Assembly: GCA_034411135.1 (NCBI GenBank)
Contig: DAOUMN010000057.1
Coordinates: 1-29,908 of the forward strand
Direction of reading: 5' to 3'
DNA from: Bellilinea sp034411135
GTDB taxonomy: Bacteria > Chloroflexota > Anaerolineae > Anaerolineales > Anaerolineaceae
Length of the DNA stretch: 29,908 bases
Shown here: positions 1 through 5,796 of the stretch, piece by piece
How the letters are laid out: each line of letters starts with the position of its first letter
Numbering within the stretch: position 1 is the first letter of the stretch
Made by a program: the position numbers and the translations under genes
The notes under the pieces: generated by a model
What the model was told of the DNA's origin: nothing
What the model saw: the letters and a program-made list of their open reading frames with translations, nothing else
Database searches by the model: none

Positions 1-90
1 TGTGGCTTGATTGCTTACTGCCACCGTTCATCCAAACCCTCTTTAGGGTTGGCTCACAATTTCGCTTTGTCCGCCTAACCCGAACTCACG
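1..90. other. Left-edge non-coding stretch with alternating inverted repeats
   Basis: No convincing gene is visible. Bases 32-40 (CCAAACCCT) can pair with 45-52 (AGGGTTGG). Bases 46-53 (GGGTTGGC) can instead pair with 73-81 (GCCTAACCC) with one bulged base, so the two hairpins exclude each other. Bases 2-6 (GTGGC) also pair with 20-24 (GCCAC). No T-run follows any stem on either strand, so this is not a canonical terminator for the gene ending at 91. It may be part of a repeat or structured RNA cut by the window edge. Confidence 0.3.
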
Positions 91-1734
91 TTAATTAATA
101 GTTTGATAGGTTTTTTCCTGAAGTTGTATGCGGTGCATGGCGTTGCTGATCAGCTCCCCCATGGCGGTCATAATGCGCTGATCGGTTTCACTAAACGGTT
201 TATTCTTTCCAAGCACCAAGGCGCCCAATATCTCTTTATCAGTGATCAATGGTAGCGCAGCAATGTGTTGCGTGTAGTTTTGTTCTTGATCGGTCAGATG
301 ATAGGGCTCTTCGTGAATATTCTTGTGGAAATAGGGACGCCGGGTGCGGAGTACGTATCCGCTGATCCCGCTATCTGGGGTCATTTCATTGCCAACCCAT
401 AACGCTCCAACACCAATCCCTGCAACGAACTTAAAGCGGTCGTTGTAATGTGGCAACCGAACAGCGATGGTGGCATCTTCAATTTCCAATAAGCGACTTA
501 CAGCTTTAACGGCCACTTGTGCCATATCGTCGCTGGAGTAGACCTGGCGCAGTATCTCGGACAATTCGATCAATGCCGATTGAAATTTTTCATTTTGTTT
601 TTGAGGTGTGATATCTTCCACCAGGGTGGCGAATTGACCAGGTTGAGGAGAAAATGCGTATACCCGGTAATAACGATCCAGGGCACTGGAATAATTTTCA
701 ACCATTTGGGGTTCGCCTGTTTTTGCTACCCATCCATAAGTTTCGATCCAAACAGGTTCGGTCTGAGGAAGCACTTCCAGAATTGTTTTACCAATGAGTT
801 GATCTGCCTTTAAAGAAGTCAGCCGTTCGAAAGCCGGGTTAACCGCCAGAAAACGATAATTGCTAGGATTCCCGGCTCCATCATAAATCATTTCGTGCAG
901 AGCAAAGCCATTGAGCATGGTCTCGAACAATTGCTTGTATTGTTCCTGGCTGACCAGCAGGGATTTTTTGAATTTTTCGATTTCCGAAACGTCCCGCCAT
1001 TTAACGAAAACAGCCAGTTTCTCATTAAGGGGAATGGTGATGAGCACAACTTCAGCGATGAACTGACCACCATCTTCCAGTCGCGTATGCACCCACTCGA
1101 ATAGGTGGTGACCACTGGTCAATGCGTGTTGAATCAATTCACTGGCTTTTTCCTGCGAATCCCTTCCATCAGGCTGACGGGGTGGAGACAACTGGGCGGG
1201 TGTGAGACCTATGATCTGCTCTTTTTGAGCTTTCAGTACTTGTAAAGCTGCCTGGTTGCAATCCACAAACACACCGTCAATAATTAATAAGCTTGGCTCT
1301 GGTGAATTGTGGAAAAGGCGGCGGAATTTTTCTTCGCTGACGGTCAGGTCTAGTTCACGATTATGGCGAAGTTTTGCCATCAGAATGGTTGCTTGTAAAG
1401 AAGCCTGATCAACGGGTTGGAAGACGAAGCCGTCCACCAATCCGGTGATATCCGGGCTACTGATTATTGAAGCTTGATTTTTGTCTAAAACAACGACAAG
1501 CTGAGCATTACGCTGTAACAAAAGATTCTTAAAAAAAGACCTGTTATTATTAAGTAATTCATCGATTTCGGTAATTATCGTTGTATCTGTGCCATCCGGA
1601 CAAAAGAGGAACTCCAACTGATCAACCTCGCTGGTTGATTTGATCATCAAAAAACCCATCTGGTTGAGAATGGCTAACAGATTGTCCGTCAAGTCGGGAT
1701 TTTTCGAAACGATAATTGCGGTCTCAATGCCCAT
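91..1734 (-). CDS. Sensory protein: degenerate receiver, PAS, PAS, GAF; no output domain
   Basis: A soluble sensory protein of 547 residues. The first ~125 residues look like a response-regulator receiver that has lost its chemistry: the usual acidic pair after strand 1 is absent, the strand-3 region (TTIITEIDE) lacks the usual phospho-acceptor context, and the conserved Lys of the KP motif is Gln (FQPVD). Two PAS domains follow (about 135-255 and 260-380), then a GAF domain (about 385-540). There is no histidine kinase, GGDEF, EAL or DNA-binding segment, so it must signal by contact with a partner or by binding a ligand. An in-frame GTG at 1746 would add four residues. ATG at 1734 is preferred because an AGTGGATC-like Shine-Dalgarno lies just upstream. 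It is a separate transcription unit, isolated by the terminator at 1826-1853. Domain calls are good; the function is unknown. Confidence 0.8.
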   Translation of the reverse strand: MGIETAIIVSKNPDLTDNLLAILNQMGFLMIKSTSEVDQLEFLFCPDGTDTTIITEIDELLNNNRSFFKNLLLQRNAQLVVVLDKNQASIISSPDITGLVDGFVFQPVDQASLQATILMAKLRHNRELDLTVSEEKFRRLFHNSPEPSLLIIDGVFVDCNQAALQVLKAQKEQIIGLTPAQLSPPRQPDGRDSQEKASELIQHALTSGHHLFEWVHTRLEDGGQFIAEVVLITIPLNEKLAVFVKWRDVSEIEKFKKSLLVSQEQYKQLFETMLNGFALHEMIYDGAGNPSNYRFLAVNPAFERLTSLKADQLIGKTILEVLPQTEPVWIETYGWVAKTGEPQMVENYSSALDRYYRVYAFSPQPGQFATLVEDITPQKQNEKFQSALIELSEILRQVYSSDDMAQVAVKAVSRLLEIEDATIAVRLPHYNDRFKFVAGIGVGALWVGNEMTPDSGISGYVLRTRRPYFHKNIHEEPYHLTDQEQNYTQHIAALPLITDKEILGALVLGKNKPFSETDQRIMTAMGELISNAMHRIQLQEKTYQTIN

Positions 1735-1766
1735 TCCGCGATCCACTTATAGAAATTCTCAATAAG

Positions 1767-1793
1767 ATTATAACATTTATCCACGCTGTCCAA
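1767..1793 (-). promoter_or_regulatory. Putative sigma-70 promoter of the PAS/GAF gene
   Basis: On the minus strand a perfect TATAAT (1772-1767) lies downstream of TTGGAC (1793-1788). The 15-base spacer is shorter than ideal. The predicted start of transcription is near 1760, leaving a short leader before the ATG at 1734. The -10 is strong and the -35 is tentative. Confidence 0.4.
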
Positions 1794-1825
1794 GTTGATT
1801 TAATTGGAAATATAGGTAAAAAATG

Positions 1826-1853
1826 AATAAAAAACACCCCCGAAGGGATGTTT
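1826..1853 (-). terminator. Rho-independent terminator of the mutase/dehydrogenase operon
   Basis: Read on the minus strand, ACATCCC pairs with GGGGTGT around a stable TTCG tetraloop (stems 1851-1845 and 1840-1834; one G-T pair). A run of T residues follows. It lies about 30 bases beyond the stop codon of the dehydrogenase gene. Confidence 0.85.
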
Positions 1854-1880
1854 ATGTCTTTTGCGGATAATGGTTATCAC

Positions 1881-3005
1881 TTAACCGTTAAAGCTTTCGA
1901 TATCTTTCCAACCGGTTGTGACATACGTTGTTAATTCGCTTACACTCAAGTCTTTGATCCCTAATTTCTCAAGTGTGCGTCCACGCCGCCAGTAGTCGGT
2001 TCGGTGAATGATGCAAGCCAGACGAATGACGCTGTTTATTCCATTGACCGATACGCCATAACGTTCTCCCAGTGAGGCGATTGGCACCAGACTCATCGGG
2101 ACATCCTCAAAAATGTACCGATGGTTTAATGTGGCGGGAGCCTTGATACCATAATACCCACTCTGATTGTGAATCCGTTCGTGCAATGTTTCGCCAGTTA
2201 CGTTGTATGCCAGTTCCAGCCATTCCAGTGCCGTTCGCGCACGGATACCGAGCGCTGAGGCGACGGTAACCCGCTCGCGATCCAAAATTTCTAATACACG
2301 TGCCACAGAGGGTGTGACACCGTCGATATAAAATTGAAAATCGCCGTGAGTGGCTTCGATCCATCCAGCATTCAAGATTGTCAAACCGGGGTGGAAGATC
2401 GCACCCATGTTGTTCAAACCGGTATGCAATACGTTGATTCCGTCAATATATTGTGGAAAGGCTACACGGATTTGCTCAAGCACAAGCTGGGTTCGCGATG
2501 CTGGCAGTGCAGCCAGTGGAACTGCTTCTTTGATTCGAAATATGCGTGCCTGGGCAGGACCATCCGCTCGGCTGGCGTAAATAAACGTCTCCGCTTCGGC
2601 AACATTGACGTCTGCATTGCAGCCGCTGCGACGCAAGATTACATCGAATTCGATAGAACCCAGGGTACGCCCAGGATGAAGGATGACCGTTTGTCCATCT
2701 TTAAGGTGGCAAGCCATTTTTTGGGCAATTTCTGCATGGGCAGAGGAGGGCAAGACCACCATGATCACCTGCGCATCTTTGAGTGCTGTGCCCATATCAT
2801 CGGTGACAACGTGAATTTTCCCAAATCCCCTTGGACCGCCTTCGTAACTCTCCAGATCAATACCGCCGCGGCGCGCGATAATTTCAATGTGCGCATAGGT
2901 GCGGTTGTACAGTGACACGTCGAATCCCATTAATGCCAGATGGGCAGCCATGGCTTTTCCGCCGTTTCCTGCCCCAACAATTGCAAAGCGTGAAATTTCG
3001 TTCAT
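1881..3005 (-). CDS. NAD(P)-dependent octopine/nopaline dehydrogenase family protein
   Basis: A 374-residue oxidoreductase. The N-terminal Rossmann domain opens with the nucleotide-binding motif GAGNGG at residues 11-16. The C-terminal all-helical domain of the opine dehydrogenase family begins near residue 190 and carries NNMGAIFHPG. His205 in that motif matches the catalytic His of this family. Opine dehydrogenases reversibly join an amino acid to a 2-oxo acid by reductive amination; bacterial relatives may act on other secondary amines or hydroxy acids, so the substrate is not known. The start codon overlaps the stop of the upstream mutase-like gene as ATGA (3005-3002), which indicates translational coupling and a shared pathway. 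A terminator follows. The family is near certain; the reaction is open. Confidence 0.87.
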   Translation of the reverse strand: MNEISRFAIVGAGNGGKAMAAHLALMGFDVSLYNRTYAHIEIIARRGGIDLESYEGGPRGFGKIHVVTDDMGTALKDAQVIMVVLPSSAHAEIAQKMACHLKDGQTVILHPGRTLGSIEFDVILRRSGCNADVNVAEAETFIYASRADGPAQARIFRIKEAVPLAALPASRTQLVLEQIRVAFPQYIDGINVLHTGLNNMGAIFHPGLTILNAGWIEATHGDFQFYIDGVTPSVARVLEILDRERVTVASALGIRARTALEWLELAYNVTGETLHERIHNQSGYYGIKAPATLNHRYIFEDVPMSLVPIASLGERYGVSVNGINSVIRLACIIHRTDYWRRGRTLEKLGIKDLSVSELTTYVTTGWKDIESFNG

Positions 3006-4645
3006 GCAGAATTAATCTCCTGAGTTGTGAATATTTGGTGCAATCGCTGTTCTTCACTGATTGGGTTGCCTTCATGATCGATGGCAACACATGCGCCAGA
3101 AACAATTCCGGTTTTTATTACCCCCCTGGCAAACTTGTTGTTCTTCAATTGTGGCGCATCTAAAATCCCAACGCGAACTGCTTGAGCCAGATTGTCAGCA
3201 TCGGTAAAAGGATCAGCCGATGGTGTCAGGGTGGCAATAGCCGCCAGTGTGATTTTTGCTTCGGCAATCAATTGATTTTTTCTGCGAATCACCAGCGGGT
3301 CTTCAGCCATGTTGGGCTGTCCGTGCAGGGCGTTTTCGATTGATTTTCGTGCCATTTTAGCCGCTTCGATCACATCCGCGGCGGTTGCGGCATGATCGGC
3401 TTCGGTGTGACCGACAATATGCACAATATCCGGTCGAAGTGCCATTTGCAGGTAAATGCTGGCAGCCAAATGTGCCCGAGCGGAAGCAATGTCAAGCGGG
3501 TAGGACAATAGCCCGGTGCGAGTCTGTTCCCAAATCCGAAAGTCGGGTCCAGCCAATGGGTGGATCATTTCCAGGATAGCCAGCATTTTTGCCAGATCCA
3601 TAGCGTCTGAAAGCCCTGGAGGGCTGTTGAACATGAGCTGGGCAATGTAATCGCGCACCCCAAAGGCTTTCGCATTATAGGCGGATAAATACGCGGATAC
3701 TACATAGGTAACATCCGGAGCATCGCGCATGCCCCAATGATGAGGTTCGTTCAACTCCACCGGGATATTATGTTTGCCGTACCACGCCATTACCTTTTGG
3801 TGTTCGCGGATTGAGCCAGCCAAGTCCCATGGACCACGCCCATCCATCTGATTGAACCAGAAGAGAGGAATGGCACACCAGGCATTGTTGATAGTCTTAA
3901 GATACATTTCTGCCAGCGGGATGAAATCGTCTGTTCCAGAATAGGTGCGCAACAGGGGGTAATTGCCTGTCCGACTGGCTTCATATAACTGTAAATAATC
4001 CTCAGCGGAGCGCACCGGAACTCCCCCAGCGCCCTTTCGGCGCGGGTCCTGCCGCTCGGGGTGAAAGAAGTTTTCCTGAGCATCCTGATCGATGCCGAGG
4101 GAGATCACGTCCAAAACCCGCGCCTCTGAAATCCGGCGAACTCCTTCGATTGTGTCTTCCAGCGTGGGTAATCCAAAATGATGGCGGAGGAGTGGATAGG
4201 GGGCTTTCCAGAGCCGGCGTTCGATAGTGGATTGAGGGTATGTGTGTTCATTTTCCTGATCTATGCGATCACCTTTGAGAAAGGCGATCACGTCTTCACT
4301 CAATTCCGAACCGTCAAAAATTTTTTCGAAAAAGCCTGTCCTCCGAGCGCGTTCTGCAACGGGTGGAGTGCCGGCAAAGGCAAAGCGAACCCCGGAGGAG
4401 CGCAAATCATCTGCGGCTTCGGCGAATTCACCCAGCAGACGTTCACCGGTTTCGGGAGTTAGCCGGTAGGAGACACCTACCAGATCAGCTTTCTCTTTTT
4501 TTGCAGCCGATAGGAAGTCTTCGATGGATACCGCCGGACCCAGAAATATAGTTCGCCAGCCAGCCATTTCAGCCAGGCGGAGAAAGTTGCTAACGCCAGC
4601 GACGTGCACGCATTCGCCCAATGCACCAGCAACAACTGTTTTCAT
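3002..4645 (-). CDS. Cobalamin-binding protein resembling a fused glutamate mutase (sigma + epsilon)
   Basis: A 547-residue protein. Residues 1-130 form a cobalamin-binding domain with His14 in C-V-H14-V-A-G17, corresponding to the DxHxxG box of the glutamate mutase S subunit but with Cys in place of Asp. An S-x-x-L segment (VSYRL, near 58-63) and FAFAGTPP stand for the family's SxL and GG motifs. After a linker, residues ~165-545 read like the glutamate mutase epsilon barrel and tail: GVPVRSAEDYLQL, a SIREHQKVMAWYGKHNIPVELNEP stretch, HTEADHAATAADVIEAAKMA, and a closing ARGVIKTGIVSG-CVAIDHEGNP segment. This suggests an adenosylcobalamin-dependent carbon-skeleton rearrangement, but the substrate cannot be read from sequence. 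The epsilon comparison is from memory. A strong AGGAG precedes the ATG. It is first in an operon with an opine-dehydrogenase-type gene. No cobalamin riboswitch was recognised upstream. Confidence 0.72.
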   Translation of the reverse strand: MKTVVAGALGECVHVAGVSNFLRLAEMAGWRTIFLGPAVSIEDFLSAAKKEKADLVGVSYRLTPETGERLLGEFAEAADDLRSSGVRFAFAGTPPVAERARRTGFFEKIFDGSELSEDVIAFLKGDRIDQENEHTYPQSTIERRLWKAPYPLLRHHFGLPTLEDTIEGVRRISEARVLDVISLGIDQDAQENFFHPERQDPRRKGAGGVPVRSAEDYLQLYEASRTGNYPLLRTYSGTDDFIPLAEMYLKTINNAWCAIPLFWFNQMDGRGPWDLAGSIREHQKVMAWYGKHNIPVELNEPHHWGMRDAPDVTYVVSAYLSAYNAKAFGVRDYIAQLMFNSPPGLSDAMDLAKMLAILEMIHPLAGPDFRIWEQTRTGLLSYPLDIASARAHLAASIYLQMALRPDIVHIVGHTEADHAATAADVIEAAKMARKSIENALHGQPNMAEDPLVIRRKNQLIAEAKITLAAIATLTPSADPFTDADNLAQAVRVGILDAPQLKNNKFARGVIKTGIVSGACVAIDHEGNPISEEQRLHQIFTTQEINSA

Positions 4646-4658
4646 GGCGATCTCCTAA

Positions 4659-4737
4659 AATAAGCAATCACTTATTGGTTATAAATGCATCAAATTTGTT
4701 ACTGTATTGTGATTATACGAATTCATCCACCAATAAG
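4659..4737. promoter_or_regulatory. Promoter region with repeated AATAAG half-sites
   Basis: On the minus strand TATAAT lies at 4717-4712, with no good -35, upstream of the mutase-like gene. It is flanked by an exact 9-base inverted repeat, ACCAATAAG: the minus-strand copy is at 4679-4671 and the plus-strand copy at 4729-4737. A third AATAAG at 4659-4664 forms a 6-base inverted repeat with 4671-4676, close to the ribosome binding site. The arrangement suits regulator binding over the -35 and the leader. No regulator is identified. Confidence 0.35.
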
Positions 4738-4896
4738 GCTTGCCCTGTATTGCGTATCGGCTGGATGAGGGCGAGTCGATGTTGGCGCCCTGGAAAAATG
4801 GTTATGAGTTTCCATTATATCAAAAATTCGCGTGCAACTATTGGGCAGGGCATGTCATCCAATAATGGACAATCAAATTGCTTCAAGCGAGGTGAT

Positions 4897-5157
4897 ATGG
4901 GAGAGATTCAACAGGTCAATAAGCGCGTTATTATTTTTACTACACCGACCTGCGCCTATTGTAATCTTGCCAAACGATATCTTAGGGACAGGGGTGTTCG
5001 TTTCAAAGAAGTTGATGTGAGCCGGGATTCAGCTGCGGCTCGTGACATGGCAAAACGTTCCGGTCAAATGGGTGTACCGGTTTTGGATATTGGCGGGAAG
5101 ATTGTTGTCGGTTTCGATCGCGTGAAAATCGATCGTTTTTTGGGAATTAATAAATAG
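4897..5157 (+). CDS. Glutaredoxin-like thiol-disulfide oxidoreductase
   Basis: A small cytoplasmic thioredoxin-fold protein of 86 residues. The redox motif is Cys19-Ala-Tyr-Cys22 within TTPTCAYC. The cis-proline loop (GVPV, Pro61) and the GG turn before the last strand (DIGGKIVVGFD) are present. Length and motif fit the NrdH/glutaredoxin-like group, which reduces disulfides in ribonucleotide reductase or other proteins; the partner is not shown here. The frame is open far upstream, but ATG 4897 is preceded at once by GAGGTGAT (4889-4896), an excellent Shine-Dalgarno match, and gives a family-length product. ATG 4852 is an alternative that would add 15 residues without similarity to the fold. 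Only 14 bases separate it from groES, so the two are probably co-transcribed. Confidence 0.85.
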   Translation: MGEIQQVNKRVIIFTTPTCAYCNLAKRYLRDRGVRFKEVDVSRDSAAARDMAKRSGQMGVPVLDIGGKIVVGFDRVKIDRFLGINK

Positions 5158-5171
5158 CACGGAGGATAATC

Positions 5172-5447
5172 ATGATACAACTTAACATTCAACCTATGGG
5201 GACCCGTATTCTGGTTAAGCCAGTCGATCAGGAAAACAAAACTGCTTCAGGATTGTATATCCCTGAAACGGCGAAAGAAAAACCGCAAACGGGTCTGGTG
5301 GTGGCAGTTGGCGAAGATGAGGAGATCAAATTGAAGGTGAATGATACAATCGTTTTCGCCAAATACAGCGGCACTGAAATCAAGATCGATGGTGATGATT
5401 ATCTGATTATCGAATGCAATGATGTGTTGGCAAGAGTATTGAATTAG
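5172..5447 (+). CDS. groES: Co-chaperonin GroES (Cpn10)
   Basis: The 91-residue lid of the GroEL folding chamber. The family signature is complete: IQPMGTRILVKP at the start, the mobile loop that docks on GroEL (ENKTASGLYIPETAKEKPQ, residues 21-39), GLVVAVGE, VNDTIVFAKYSGTEIKIDGDDYLII, and the terminal ECNDVLARV. Residue count and order match ordinary bacterial GroES. The ribosome binding site is GGAGG six bases before the ATG. No groEL follows: the gene ends in a strong terminator, and the next gene is an unrelated lipoprotein. GroEL must therefore be encoded elsewhere, or this is a second GroES copy. No heat-shock (CIRCE) inverted repeat was recognised upstream. Confidence 0.95.
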   Translation: MIQLNIQPMGTRILVKPVDQENKTASGLYIPETAKEKPQTGLVVAVGEDEEIKLKVNDTIVFAKYSGTEIKIDGDDYLIIECNDVLARVLN

Positions 5448-5468
5448 ATATCACAAAATCGGATCTTC

Positions 5469-5503
5469 AAACAGCCAGGCTAATTGGAAGCCGGGCTGTT
5501 TTT
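5469..5503 (+). terminator. Rho-independent terminator after groES
   Basis: AAACAGCC (5469-5476) pairs with GGCTGTTT (5494-5501). The stem continues with GGCT and AGCC after a single opposed mismatch, with a small A/T-rich loop, and runs into TTTTT (5499-5503). It ends the glutaredoxin-groES unit. Confidence 0.88.
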
Positions 5504-5796
5504 GGTTTCCCAGTTCTTTTGGAGGGGATTTAGTTTGTTCTTTTAGGCAGGGGTTTTACTAACCAAAATTACGAATAACAAACTGTCTTTAGGGCAGATA
5601 ACAAAACCGAAATCGTGGATGAAAATCAAACGGAGTGAGCGCATCCCGCGGATTTTGTAATTGAATAGTACCCAAAAACGCTTCCATGGGATACGCAATC
5701 CTACCACCAGCCCAGGAGGTGAGCCATCGAAGAGAAAAGAATGAGCAGGTTGCCCTTTTATTCAACTTCCCCAATTCTTGAAAGGAAAAAAACAAT
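5504..5796 (+). other. Long leader/promoter region of the importer operon
   Basis: About 290 bases without a supported gene. A minus-strand open frame here (5589-5795) has no recognisable protein features. One possible structured element is GCGCATCCC (5639-5647) pairing with GGGATACGC (5688-5696), 9 pairs with one mismatch. No known riboswitch class was recognised and no -35/-10 pair is convincing. AAAGGAA (5781-5787) serves as the ribosome binding site of the binding-protein gene. Confidence 0.3.

Noticed and set aside
30..93. Integron attC site at the left edge
   Set aside because: GCCTAAC and a nearby GTTAAT are suggestive, but the paired RYYYAAC/GTTRRRY core and spacing are not satisfied and no integrase or cassette is present.
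2334..2915. Plus-strand open frame of 193 codons
   Set aside because: It is wholly inside, and antisense to, the well-supported opine-dehydrogenase gene and has no recognisable protein motifs.
4621..4896. N-terminal extension of the glutaredoxin frame back to 4621
   Set aside because: The first ~92 residues show no fold or family features. The strong Shine-Dalgarno at 4889-4896 and the family length both support the start at 4897.
4646..4896. Cobalamin riboswitch upstream of the cobalamin-binding protein
   Set aside because: I looked for the conserved B12-box type core and did not find it. The leader from the likely start of transcription is only about 60 bases, too short for this class.
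5589..5795. Minus-strand frame in the importer leader
   Set aside because: No family features; it starts over the ribosome binding site of the lipoprotein gene on the other strand.
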